Shown here in pieces: positions 10,921 to 22,220 of a stretch of 64,000 nucleotides of DNA (position 1 is its first letter; every line of letters begins with the position of its first letter). This DNA is from Haberlea rhodopensis (taxonomy: Eukaryota; Streptophyta; Magnoliopsida; Lamiales; Gesneriaceae). Position numbers and translations under genes: made by a program. The stretch is taken from assembly GCA_907163345.1 (NCBI GenBank), contig CAJQUN010000176.1, forward strand, positions 868,001 to 932,000, read 5' to 3'. Below the pieces are notes generated by a model. That model was given only the letters and a program-made list of their open reading frames with translations. It searched no databases and was not told where the DNA came from.

Positions 10921-12464
10921 TGTGATACAAGAAACTACAAGAAAACTTCAACTATCACATCAGCTGGTAGATTCACTCAAATAGGTATGTTCCATTAACG
11001 GTATACAGCAGTATCATGAGAGTTCATGACTAGGAACTTGATGATGCTACCAGCATACAAATTGATCGGATACTTGCACCGGGAAATACCCCGAGTATTA
11101 TGTACGTTGAAGTGTTACTATATTTTGAGACTTTATTGATGTTGAATTATGAATGTTGTTATATATGTGAATTGGAAATACGTATTTTCAGTATTAATAT
11201 TATATATGTATAATCGAAAATTTTTGGGCCAGAAAATGAAAACCTAAATAATCTTCTGCTGCTTAAGTAAAAATAAACATTGTGTGCTAATTAAACACTT
11301 GATTAGGACATGGCCCTAACATTTGCTGCATTTGATTACTGAGTAAATAACATTCCATATTTTCCAAATGGTTTGAGTTTTTTCAACACCAGGAGACGAG
11401 AATTTCTCTTAACCGCCTAAATTGCACCGAACTAAGGGGTAAACTGTTGGGATATGCCATATGACAATTCATTAGATGATTGATTTTGGCATACATTGTA
11501 ATATGATTTTAATAAATGGAAACTCATTATTATTTATTATTCCAATATCTGTATGATATGAATAATTAATAAATAAATAAATAAATAAATAAATAAATAT
11601 ATATATATTAATATCCTTAGAATAATATTGTATTATTCTTAAAGATTGTCCTTAGTCAAGTATTTTCATGAATTATGATAATGATAATGCGTAGAGACTA
11701 GTATGCATTGATTGATAAATTTTTTTATGGATATGAGATAGCGAATCAACATATATGTACATGTTAGAGAACTATGTACTGGACTGACCCACCATGCGAA
11801 TGCTACATGGTTTGTTATATGAATGTCATAAGCGATTCTGTAATCCTTACGACTTAATATCACCAAAGATCCCAACATAAGGAGTTGTGTATCTTGATAT
11901 TGTCAAACGTTACCTATAATAGGGTAAACTATAAAGACAATCATTGGATACACTACGAATTATGTATATGGATGTTGAGTGATGAATATAGTATTTGTCC
12001 CTCCTATATAACAGAAGAAGTGTTTGGGCACTTGATCGAGTAAGACTAACATGCATGGTCATGCTCGAATGAGTATATGTGATATCAAGCTTATTCGTTA
12101 ATTCTAGTCTACTAGGGAATCAAGAAATAAAAGATTGAACTATATGAGCATGACATTTTCCATGGCTCGTGTTTGATCTAGACACTAAGGACAAAGGGAT
12201 TAAGTATCATGATAAAGAATATCACAGGTCATAAGTAATGTCGAGTCAATGACATTATTGTAACTTGGGTACCTTTGATGTGTTGCTAGATACCGCTCAT
12301 TGCTTGTAACGTAAAATAAGATCTTATTTCACTACCAACATTACAAGATCCGACGGGTCATACAAAGATAAAATCGATAAAGGGAGATTAAATTCATTTG
12401 ATAGATTAGGAAGAGTCCAAATCGAAGAATGATAAAAATTATCATATACATTGATGTGCCAAAT

Positions 12465-12563
<99 letters not shown>

Positions 12564-12717
12564 GCCAAGACACATACGCATGAAAATGTACATGCTTATG
12601 CATTAAAAGATTAATTGGCAGTGAGTTCATTTTTTTTCTTTAAACTTTAGTATACCACACTCCCATATATCTATATAAGATATAGATTTCTTATGGTTTA
12701 GGGTACGAGAATATTAT
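10921..12717 (+). repeat. Tandem array unit B
   Basis: 1,797 bp. Order: gypsy LTR tail to 11,318, kinesin tail, Copia LTR part from 11,445, an AAAT/TA microsatellite near 11,570-11,608, then a pure TA tract of about 90 bp at 12,468-12,557. No coding. Confidence 0.85.
12468..12557. repeat. (TA)n microsatellite, about 90 bp
   Basis: Uninterrupted TA. The same position carries about 66 bp in unit C (14,277-14,342), about 33 bp in unit D (16,019-16,051) and a CA/TA mix in unit A (10,732-10,761). Confidence 0.97.
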
Positions 12718-14272
12718 ATGATACAAGAAACTACAAGAAAACTTCAATTATCACATTAGCTGATAGATTCACTCAAATAGGTATGTTGCATTAACTGTAT
12801 ACGACAATATCATGAGAGTTTATGACTAGGAACTTGATGGTGCGACCAGCATACAAACTGATCGGATACTTGCACAGGGAAATGCCCCGAGTATTATCTA
12901 CGTTGAAGTGTTACTATATTTTGAGACTTTATCGATGTTGAATGATGAATATTGTTATATATGTGAATTGGAAATATGTATTTTCAGTATTAATATTATA
13001 TATGTATAATCGAAAATTTTTGGGCCAGAAAATGATAACCTAAATAATCTTCTGCTGCTTAAGTAAAAATAAACATTGTGTGATAATTAAACGCTTGATT
13101 ATGACCTGGCCCTAACATTTGATGCATTTGATCACTGAATTAATAACATTCCATATTTTTCAAATGGTTTGAGTTTTTTCAACATCCAGGAGACGCGAAT
13201 TTCTCTTAACCGCCTAAACTGCATCGAACTAAGGGGTAAATTGTTGGGATATGCCCTAAGAGTATTCATTAGATGATTGATTTTGGCATATATTGTAATA
13301 TGATTTTCATAAATGGAAATTCATTATTGTTTATTATTCCAATATATGTGTAATATGAATAAAAAAATAAATAATATATATATATATATATATATATATT
13401 AACGTGCTTAGAATAATATTGTATTATTCTTAAATATTGTCCCTAGTCAAGTATTATAATGAATTAGGATAATGATAATGCGTAGAGACTAGTATACGTT
13501 GATTGATAAATTTTTTTATGGATATGAGATATTGAATCAACACATATGTACATGTTAGAGAACTATGTACTGGACTGACCCACCATGCAAATGCTACATG
13601 GTTTGTTATATAAATGTCATAAGCAATTCTCATATGATAATAGTATATGCAATCCTTACGACTTGATATCACCAAAGATCCTAACATAAGGAGTTTTGTA
13701 TCTTGATATTGTCAAACGTTACCTGTAATAGGGTAAACTATAAAGACAATCATTGGATACACTACGAATTATGTAGATAGATGTTGAGTAATCAATATAG
13801 TATTTGTCCCTCATATATAACAGAAGAAGGGTTTGGGCCCTTGAGAGAGTAAGACAAACATGCATTGCCATGCTCGAATGAGTCGTTATGTGATATAGAG
13901 CTTATTCGTTAATTCTAGTCTACTCGGAATCAAGACATAAATAATTGAACTATACGAGCATTACATTTTCCATGGCTCGTGTTTGATCTAGACACTAAGG
14001 ACAAAGGGATTAAATATCATGATAAAGAATATCACATGTCATAAGTAATGTCGAGTCAATGACATTATTGTAACTTGGGTAACTTTGATGTGTTGCTAGA
14101 TACCGCTCATTGCTTGTGACGTAAAATAAGATCTTATGTCACTGCCAACGTTACAAGATCCTAAAGGGTCGCACAAAAGATTAAATCGATAAATGGAGAT
14201 TAAATTCATTTGATAGATTAGGAAGAGTCCAAATCGAAGAATGATAAAAATTATCATATACATTGATGTGCC

Positions 14273-14346
<74 letters not shown>

Positions 14347-14497
14347 GGCCAAGACACATGCATGAAAATGTACATGCTTATGCATTAAAACATTAATTGG
14401 CCTTGAGTTCATTGTTTTTTTCTAACTTTAGTATACCACACTCCCGTACATCTATATAAGATAGAGATTTCTTATGGTTTAGGGTACGAGAATATTA
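12718..14497 (+). repeat. Tandem array unit C
   Basis: 1,780 bp with the same order of parts as unit B. The Copia LTR part starts at 13,242. TA tracts lie at about 13,374-13,399 and 14,277-14,342. No coding. Confidence 0.85.
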
Positions 14498-16017
14498 TGT
14501 GATACAAGAAAACTTCAACTATCACATCAGCTGATAGATTCACTCAAATAGGTATGTTGCATTAACTGTATACCACAGTATCATGAGAGTTCATGATTAG
14601 GAACTTGATGGTGCCACCAGCATACAAACTGATCGGATACTTGCACAGGGAAATGCTCCGAGTATTATGTATGTTTACTATATTTTGAGACTTTATTGAT
14701 GTTGAATGATTAATGTTGTTATATATGTGAATTGGAAAAACATATTTTCAGTATTGACATTATATATGTATAATCAAAAATTTTGTGCCAGAAAATGATA
14801 ACCTAAATAATCTTCCGCTGCTTAAGTAATAATACACATTGTGTGATAATTAAACACTTGATTATGACATGTCCCTAACATTTGCTGCATTTGATCACTG
14901 AGTAAATAACATTCCATATTTTTCAAATGGTTTGAGTTTTTTCAACACCAGGAGACGAGAATCTCTTAACCGCCTAAACTGCACCGAACTAAGGGGAACT
15001 ATTGGGATATACCCTAAGACAATTTATTAGATGATTGATTTTGGCATATATTGTAATATGATTTTCATAAGTAGAAATTCATTGTTATTTATTATTCCAA
15101 TATCTGTGTAATATGAATATATATATATATATATATATATTAATGTCCTTAGAATAATATTGTATTATTCTTAAAGATTGTCCCCAGTCAAGTATTATCA
15201 TGAATTATGATAATGATAATGCGTAGAGACTAGTATGCATTGATTGATAAATTTGTTTATGGATATGAGATATCTAATCAACACATATGTACATGTTAGA
15301 GAACTATGTACTGGACTGACCCACCATGAGAATGCTACATGGTTTGTTATATGAATGTCATAAGCGATTCTCATAGTGATAATAGTGTATGTAATCCTTA
15401 CGACTTGATATCACCAAAGATCCCAACATAAGGAGTTGTATATCTTGATATTGTCAAACGTTACCTGTAATAGAGTAAACTATAAAGACAATAATTGGAT
15501 ACACTACAAATTATGTAGATGGATGTTGAGTGATGAATATAGTATTTGTCCCTCTTATATAACAGAAGAAGTGTTTGGGCCCTTGATCGAGTAAGACTAA
15601 CATGCATGGCCATGCACGAATGAGTCGATATGTGATATCAAGCTTATTCGTTAATTCGAGTCTACTAGGGAATCAAGAGATAAACGATTTAACTATACGA
15701 GCATGACATTTTTCATGGCTCGTGTTTGATCTAGACTCTAAGGACAAAGGGATTAAATCATGATAAAGAATATCACAGGTCATAAGTAATGTCTAGTCAA
15801 TGACATTATTGTAACTTTGGTAACTTTAATGTGTTGCTAGATACCGCTCATTGCTTGTAACGTAAAATAAGATCTTATGTCACTACCAATGTTACAAGAT
15901 CCGATGGGTCGTACAAAGATTAAATCGATAAAGGGAGATTAAATTCATTTGATAGATTAGGAAGAGTCCTAATCGAAGAATGATAAAAATTATCATATAT
16001 ACATTGATGTGCCAAAT

Positions 16018-16055
<38 letters not shown>

Positions 16056-16206
16056 GCCAAGACTCATATGCATGAAAATGTACATGCTTATGCATTAAAA
16101 GATTAATGGACCGTGAGTTCAATTTTTTTTTCTAACTTTAGTATACCACACTCCCATACATCTATATAAGGTATAGATTTCTTAGGTTTAGGGCACGAGA
16201 ATATTA
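14498..16206 (+). repeat. Tandem array unit D
   Basis: 1,709 bp. It lacks the 8-base ACTACAAG repeat near its start. Its Copia LTR, from 15,000, is the only one that runs on past the repeat junction into a primer binding site, so unit D holds the original right junction. Confidence 0.85.
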
Positions 16207-16498
16207 GATTCAACAGCCATCAACAAAAGTGTACAGCTGTCACCTTCTTTGTTGAGTTTCAAGGCTAGCACATTGATAATTCAACATCATTTTAAGCGAT
16301 TTGATCGTGTGAATACCATAGAAACAAAGCTGTGAAGTTTTACTCGTGACTCATGGACGTTCTTCATTGATAGAGTGCATCAAACACGCTTCAAATGTAT
16401 AAATTCTACAGCACCGATATGGTTTCCCTTCGTATAGATCCTTGGAGTAATCCGACATTTTTTATTCCGCTGCGTTTCTAGTTTTCGGATTACTTACA
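15000..16498 (+). repeat. 5' LTR of the Copia element
   Basis: About 1.5 kb, from ATTGGGATAT (TGTTGGGATAT in the other copies) to GGATTACTTACA. 15,000-16,206 is shared with the tandem array and 16,207-16,498 is unique. The first base of the TG is inferred from the other copies. Confidence 0.75.
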
Positions 16499-16499
16499 T

Positions 16500-16512
16500 T
16501 GGTACCAGAGCC
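16500..16512 (+). promoter_or_regulatory. Primer binding site of the Copia element
   Basis: TGGTACCAGAGCC follows the LTR end by one base. It matches the tRNA-iMet site with one transition (T to C). Confidence 0.85.
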
Positions 16513-16732
16513 GTGTACAAAGCCCCATATCGGGTTATGTGATAAATCGTATTATCATATTTTGAGTTTTATATTCATGCTAAATCAGAGAACCTGTAAT
16601 GATTAAATATAAGAACATATGAGATATGTTATATATGATTATAAGGTCATGAGATATGTCTATTGGAAACTATCTTCGTAAAATATATATGATATGTTGA
16701 CGATTGTTTCGATATATGTACTAGATACATAT

Positions 16733-16875
16733 GTGTGCGGGCGACCGAGCCACCATAGGCGGGCGGCTGACCTACCACGGTGAGCGACCAAGCGCCATGG
16801 GCGGGCGACCGAGACCTTATCTGGGCGGGCGACCAACCATGGGCGGGAGACCGAGGTCCTGTGTGCGGTCGACAG
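16733..16875 (+). repeat. GC-rich imperfect repeats (GGGCGGGCGACCGA type)
   Basis: GC-rich island in AT-rich leader DNA. GGCGGGCGACC-like cores recur about every 20-30 bases, at roughly 16,737, 16,759, 16,799, 16,825 and 16,843. Reading frames over it on both strands are by-products of its composition. Confidence 0.75.
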
Positions 16876-17249
16876 AGGCAACAAACCCCGTTGTTGTAGC
16901 GCACAATAATCTTATTTCCATTTAAGCCTATATGTTTTATCATAGTTTATCAACCAATAATTAAAAATTTAAAGGGTTTAGAATTTAATTCACTAACTGT
17001 TATGTCCTATCATGTTTTATGTGTTGTTTGAGAATGGTGCATGGTTATAGCCCAATGATCAATTAGATTGGAATTTTGTGAATGGCTACAATTTTAATAC
17101 GACATGCGTGTCGTGCCTTCTCTATTTTTTCTGATTGTATTCCCTCTCCCCTATGCTCCCATCAAATGTAACTCGAGGATTCTTCTATATCATGTAATTT
17201 TATGTAGTATAGTTTTAGCAATAGTTGATGAGATCTATGGAGATGGATC

Positions 17250-18741
17250 AAGAGGACAAGACGAGGTGACCATTCATGGGAGACCATAATGGTGCTCGGA
17301 GAAGTTACCCTAGGTTCACCACTTGATTTTCGCATTGGCTATCTAAAGGAATGTGTGATTGTCCCACAACTCACTCCTCCATATACACCGCAATACAATA
17401 GTGTATCTGAAAGGATGAATCGAACTTTGTTGGACATGGTTCGATCAATGATGAGACATGCAGATCTTCCAATTTCCTTCTGGGGACATGCTTTAGAAAC
17501 AACAATATTTATATTGAACCGTGTTCCATCTAAATCAGTTGAAAATACTCCATATGAGATATGGACTGGGAAAGCCCCAACATGTCTTTTATGAATATTT
17601 GGGGTTGTGAAGCCTACGTGAGACATCACACTTCCAACAAACTTGGACTCAAATATGATAAGTACTTATTTGTGGGGTATCCTAAGAAAACAGAAGTATA
17701 CTATTTCTATTATCCCACCGAGAACAAAATTGTCGATGCTCGGACATGTGTCTTTCTAGAAAGAGAATTTATTTCTAAAGAACTAGTGGGAGACCAATAG
17801 AACTTGATGAAGTACAACAATTACAACAAAGCACTAAACATGATATTGAAATGGAAACAGAGCAGTCACCACAAGTAGTTGTGGAATGTGAACCACAAGT
17901 TGTTGTGGATGTAATGCCTGCTCAAGAGACACAAGACAAGCGTAGGTCCGTAAGAGTACATCGGGAGCCACAGATATATGGATTTATTGTGACTCAACAA
18001 GGTGACTTATTACTCATTGATCATGATGAGCCTTCAACCTACCAAGAAGCCTGATTCTGAGAAATGGCTAGAGGCCATGAAATCTGAGATGGAATCCATG
18101 TATGTAAACCAAGTATGGACTTTGGTTGACCCACCTGAAGGGGTGAAACCCATTGGATGCAAATGGATTTTCAAGAAGAAAACTGGCATGAATGGTAATG
18201 TGCCTACCTTTAAAGGGCAATTAGTTGCTAAATGTTTCAGACAAATTCATGGTATTGACTATGATAAAACATTCTCACCAGTCGCCATGGTTAAATTCAT
18301 CAGGATCTTACTTGCAATAGCTGCATTTCATGATTATGAAATCTGGCAGATGGATGTCAAAATTGCTTTCCTTAATGGAAACTTGAGGATACGTACATGA
18401 CACAGCCTGTGGGTTTTGTCGATCCAAAGGATGCTGGAAAGATTTGTAAGCTACAACAATCCATTTATGGATTGAAGCAAGCTTCTCAGAGTTGGAATCT
18501 TCGTTTTGTTGATGCAATCAAATAGTTTAGTTTCATCAATAACGTAGACGAACCTTGTGTCTACAAGAAGGTCAGTGGGAGCATAATTATCTTCTTAGTA
18601 TTGTATGTAGATGACATACTTCTCATTGTGAATGATATCTCTGCCTTGCAATCTGTAAAGATTTGGCTAGGGAATTGTTTGTCTATGAAAGACTTGGGTG
18701 AAGCCACTTTTGTGTTAAGTATCAAGATAGATAGACGAAGG
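17250..18741 (+). pseudogene. Copia pol fragment: integrase end and reverse transcriptase start
   Basis: 17,289-17,594 encodes the end of the Copia integrase core (PYTPQYNSVSERMNRTLLDM, then YEIWTGKAP). After a frameshift, 17,561-17,800 gives the post-core segment. 18,002-18,400 gives the start of reverse transcriptase (WLEAMKSEMESMYVNQVWTL, KIAFLNGNL). 18,388-18,741 continues with IYGLKQAS and the catalytic YVDD at about 18,604. Four or more frame changes and an in-frame stop near 18,524 make it non-functional. The last Copia residues (FVLSIKIDRR) run directly into chromovirus sequence. Confidence 0.88.
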
Positions 18742-20310
18742 GCCAAAGACCGAGGGCATCGGAGAGTTGCCCATGGAAGTCAAGACCGTGCTTGACGACT
18801 TCAAGGATATTATGCCAAAGGAGCTCCCAAAGAAGCTACCACCAAGGAGGGACGTGGACCACAAGACGAGCTAGTAGCGGATGCTAGCCCGCCCTCACGC
18901 ACACCCTATCGGATGATACCACCTGAATTGGAAGAATTGAGGAAACAACTCAAGGAACTACTTGATGCGGGGATGATCCAGCCATCCAAGTCCCCATATG
19001 GTGCACCAGTGCTCTTTCAAAAGAAGCATGACGGATCTTTACGCATGTGCGTGGACTATTGGGCCTTGAACAAATTGACCGTCCGAAACAAGTACCAATA
19101 CCACTCATTGGAGAGTTGTTCGACCAACTTGGAGGGGCCAAGTGGTTTTCAAAGATAGACTTGAGGTACGGATATTGGCAAGTGCGGATTGCCGTAGGGG
19201 ACGAGCCAAAGACCGCCATGGTGACGAGGTACGGGTCTTATGAATTTCTAGTTATGCCTTTTGGTCTCACCAATGCCCCGACCACGTTTTGCACCCTCAT
19301 GAACAAGGTATTCCACGCTTACTTGGATAAATTTGTGGTTATTTACCTTGATGATATTGTTATCTACTCATCCACGTTGGAGGAACACGTGGAGCATTTG
19401 AGAAAGGTATTTCAGGCACTTCGGGAGAGTGAACTTTACATCAAGTTGGAGAAGTGCTCTTTTTCCCGAGATGAGGTGTCATTCTTGGGCCACAACATCA
19501 AGACTGGGCGTATCATGATGGAAGAGGCCAAGGTGAAGGCCATACGATATTGGGAGGCTCCAACCAATGTACCCCAACTCCGATCTTTTCTGGGGCTAGT
19601 CAACTATTATCGTCGCTTCATACAGGGGTATTCTAACATTGCCACACCCCTCACTAATCTCTTGAAGAAGAACAAGAAGTGGGAGTGGGATCCAAAGTGC
19701 CGGGAAGCATTTGAAGAGCTAAAGAGCAAGGTGATGGAGCAACCAGTCTTAGCCCTGCCGGATCACACAAAGCCATATGAGGTGCACACGGATGCCTCAG
19801 ACTATGCCATTGGGGGCGTTCTTATGCAAAATGGGCATCCCATTGCCTTTGAGAGCCGCAAGTTGAATGATGTCGAGCGGCGCTACACAGTCCATGAGAA
19901 GGAGATGACTGCAGTGGTCCATTGTCTACGAGTATGGAGGCATTACTTGCTTGGGAGCAAGTTTATTGTGCGGACGGACAATGTTGCCACAAGCTACTTC
20001 CAAACTCAAAAGAAGCTCACTCCAAAGCAAGCCAGGTGGCAGGAGTTTCTTGCGGAGTTAGACTACACATTGGAGTACAAGCCGGGGACAACCAATCGTG
20101 TAGCCGATGCCTTAAGCCGGAAGGCGGAGCTCGCAGCCATAAGCCAACCCACAAGCATGTTGAAGGATCGCATACGGGAAGGACTAGGTCAAGACCCGAT
20201 GGCAAGGAACATCATGGACTTTGCTAAGGAAGGCAAAACCAGACGCTTTTGGATTCGAGGTGGCTTGCTATTCACTAAGGGAGACCGCCTCTTCGTGCCC
20301 AAGTGCGGAA
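18742..20310 (+). pseudogene. Chromovirus reverse transcriptase and RNase H (frameshifted)
   Basis: 18,742-18,866 encodes the linker before RT (ELPMEVKTVLDDFKDIMPKE), then the frame breaks near 18,868. 18,913-19,090 gives the first RT motifs (GMIQPSKSPYGAPVLF). A one-base loss near 19,092 moves the frame, and 19,093-20,310 carries FSKIDLRYGYWQV, MPFGLTNAP and the catalytic YLDD, followed by a Ty3-type RNase H (TDASDYAIGGVL, the RTDN segment, ADALSRK). A further indel near 20,305 separates it from integrase. Key catalytic residues persist, but an R to W change (CVDYWALNK) and three frame breaks show the copy is dead. Confidence 0.88.
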
Positions 20311-21628
20311 TTTGCGCCGAGAAATACTCAAGGAGTGTCATGATACAAAGTGGGCGGGCCACCCGGGGATGCATCGCGATATGGCACTCATGGAGGATTC
20401 TTATTATTGGCCAAGGATGCAGGAGGATGTGGAGGCCTATGTGAGGACTTGTCTTGTGTGCCAACAAGACAAGGTGGAACAACAACAGCCAGCCGGTCTC
20501 CTACAACCACTTCCCATTCCTGAGCACCTGTGCGAGAGCATATCAATGGACTTCATTATGGCACTACCCAAGTCAGAAGAGTGCGGGACTATCATTGTTG
20601 TGGTGGACAGGTTTTCTAAGTATGTTATCTTTATTGCTGCACCGCCAGACATCACTGCCGTTGACACAGCCAAGCTTTTCACTAAGCACGTGGTCAAGCA
20701 TTGGGGCATTCCGAAGACCATTGTGAGTGATCGCGACCCTCGCTTCACGGGGAAGTTTTGGTCCGAGCTATTCAAGCTTTTGGGGTCCGACCTTGCATTC
20801 TCAACAAGTTTCCACCCGCAAACGGATGGGCAGACCAAGCGGGTGAATGCACTACTGGAATTATACTTACGGCACTATGTGAGTGCCAACCAGCGAGATT
20901 GGGCAAAACTCTTAGACACTGCCCAGTTCTCTTATAATTTGCAGCGAAGCAAATCTACTGGGCGTAGTCCATTTGAGTTAGCCACAGGCAGACAGCCGAT
21001 GACACCGCATAACATTGGCACAGGCTACACAGGGAGCAGCCCCGCGGCATACACATTCGCCAAGTCCATACAGGAGGAGACTGACTTGGCTCGGGCATCC
21101 TTGAACAAAGCCGCCAAAAAGATGAAAAAGTGGGCAGATCTTAAGCGACGAGCGGTCGAGTTCAAGGAAGGGGACCTTGTAATGGTGAAGCTACCACCTC
21201 AACAATTCAAATCATTACGACCAGTACACAAGGGGTTGATACGTAGATATGAAGGCCCCTTTTCCATCGAGCGGTGTATAGGCACAGTGTCTTATCGACT
21301 ACAATTACCGCCAAAGTTAAAGATCCATCCAGTGTTTCATGTGAGTCAGCCGAAGCCATATCATGCGGACATGGAGGATCCAAGCCATGGGACATCACGA
21401 CGGGCGCCAACTGCTGTGGTCACTTCATATGACAAAGGCGTGGAGGAGATTCTGGCGGACCGAGTGATACGTAAAAGAGGAGTTCCCCCATACACAGATT
21501 ACTTCGTGCAATGGAAGAGTCTACCTGAGGCAGAGTCTAGCTGGGAGCACGAAGACCACTTGTGGCAATTTGTACACAAGATCAAGGAGTTCCGTGATAT
21601 GCAGGCGATGAGGGCGTCGCCAACTTAG
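20303..21628 (+). pseudogene. Chromovirus integrase with C-terminal chromodomain
   Basis: 441-codon open frame that in the element is the end of the pol polyprotein. It shows the zinc-binding end (H-H-C-C around GHPGMHRDM and CLVCQQDK) and the core D-D-E segment (SMDFI, VSDRDPRF, HPQTDGQTKRVN). In the last motif the usual catalytic glutamate context TE is replaced by TK, which may abolish activity. A GPY/F-like segment (RYEGPFSIE) is followed by a chromodomain over the last ~60 residues (VEEILADRVIRKRG, then YFVQWKSLPEAESSWE). Chromodomains are known to direct such elements to heterochromatin. It is classed as a pseudogene because upstream pol is broken. Confidence 0.88.
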
Positions 21629-21639
21629 GTGGGGGATAA

Positions 21640-22125
21640 TGTCACACTCGGAACTTTCTAGCGGATTCCGGCATATTAAGAGGCTTTGGGATATCCCGGA
21701 AGCTCCCAGAAGTTTGAAGAACACTTTAGAGCACCCCGGAAGATTCTAGGTCTCTCTTGTATATTCTTTTGTAATATAGAGTTTTCTAGAATCTTGTAGG
21801 AGATATCCATGGAACCTTATAGAAACATGTAGAAGTGTAGAAGATCATAGAAGGTCATTCTCCACCATTAGATCAAATCGATCACAACCATCCATTGAGG
21901 AGGTGGACTTGTATATATAGGGGGTAGGAGTTCATTTGTAACCATCAAGTTTTCAATCAAGTATTCAAGCAATACAAAGTATTCTCTCAATCTCTTTGTG
22001 TTCTCTCTTTCTAGCACTTTAGCAACCAACTCGGGAGGAAGGCTGACTTGCTAGTGACGCGGGGTTACTAGTCAAGTGCCGCACGGGTTCGAGAAAGTTT
22101 GGGTGAAAGCTCTCATCCCGTGACA
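21640..22125 (+). repeat. 3' LTR of the chromovirus
   Basis: Begins TGTCAC and ends GTGACA, a perfect 6-bp terminal inverted pair, directly after the polypurine tract. 486 bp. The next base belongs to the Athila LTR fragment. Confidence 0.85.
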
Positions 22126-22203
22126 ATATGCATCAAATTAATCATTAAAATACACCAAATCGTAGACAATTATATGAACTACATGTATCTATTTATAGTC
22201 ACA
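22126..22203 (-). repeat. Athila 3' LTR remnant
   Basis: 78 bp that match the last part of the LTR at the other end (38,935-39,012), sharing CAAATTAATCATTAAAATAC and CTATTTATAGTCACA. The rest was lost when the chromovirus segment came to lie against it. Confidence 0.85.
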
Positions 22204-22220
22204 TTAAACTCCCTCACACT
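22204..22220 (-). promoter_or_regulatory. Polypurine tract of the Athila element
   Basis: On the minus strand it reads TAAGTGTGAGGGAGTTTAA just before the LTR start. This is the expected site for plus-strand priming in this lineage. Confidence 0.65.

Larger units (their letters stand above)
7723..16206 (+). repeat. Four-unit direct tandem array, period about 1.71-1.80 kb
   Basis: Landmarks repeat in the same order in each unit. These are: a TGTGATACAAGAAAC start; a GAAATGCCCCGAGTATTATG gypsy LTR tail ending in CCTAACA; a kinesin tail with GCACCGAACTAAGG; a Copia LTR start (TGTTGGGATAT or mutated); a TA tract after GTGCCAAATTA; and a unit end GGGTACGAGAATATTA. Units are A 7,723-10,920, B 10,921-12,717, C 12,718-14,497 and D 14,498-16,206. 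Unit A is longer by one 1,448-bp solo LTR plus its duplicated target. Copia LTR sequence continues only beyond unit D (16,207-16,498), and gypsy internal DNA precedes only unit A. The repeat therefore joined a point inside the gypsy element to a point inside the Copia LTR. Confidence 0.88.
15000..18741 (+). mobile_element. Decayed Copia element (5' LTR, primer site, integrase/RT remnants)
   Basis: 5' LTR 15,000-16,498, tRNA-Met primer site, about 0.75 kb of leader without gag motifs, then broken integrase and reverse transcriptase. It stops abruptly near 18,741, where chromovirus sequence begins. RNase H, the 3' LTR and nearly all of gag/protease are missing. The pol sequence is of the TNT1-94 (Tork-like) kind by motif resemblance. 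Confidence 0.75.
18742..22125 (+). mobile_element. 5'-truncated chromovirus (gypsy, Galadriel-like) with 3' LTR
   Basis: Contains reverse transcriptase, RNase H, integrase and a C-terminal chromodomain, then a polypurine tract (AGGTGGGGGATA, 21,627-21,638) and a 486-bp LTR. The 5' LTR, gag and protease are missing. The left break is fused to Copia pol, and on the right the LTR abuts a fragment of Athila LTR. Clade choice rests on the chromodomain and on the style of the integrase sequence, without phylogeny. Confidence 0.8.

Noticed and set aside
12324..12630. Reading frames encoding YIYIYI repeats on both strands (also at 14,181-14,375 and 15,892-16,122)
   Set aside because: Translation of the TA microsatellites; no gene evidence.
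16647..16943. Overlapping frames on both strands in the GC-rich island
   Set aside because: Produced by GC-rich repeats that lack stops; no conserved domain.
18742..22125. Endogenous pararetrovirus
   Set aside because: Integrase and a chromodomain are present, and no movement or coat protein is seen; it is a chromovirus.
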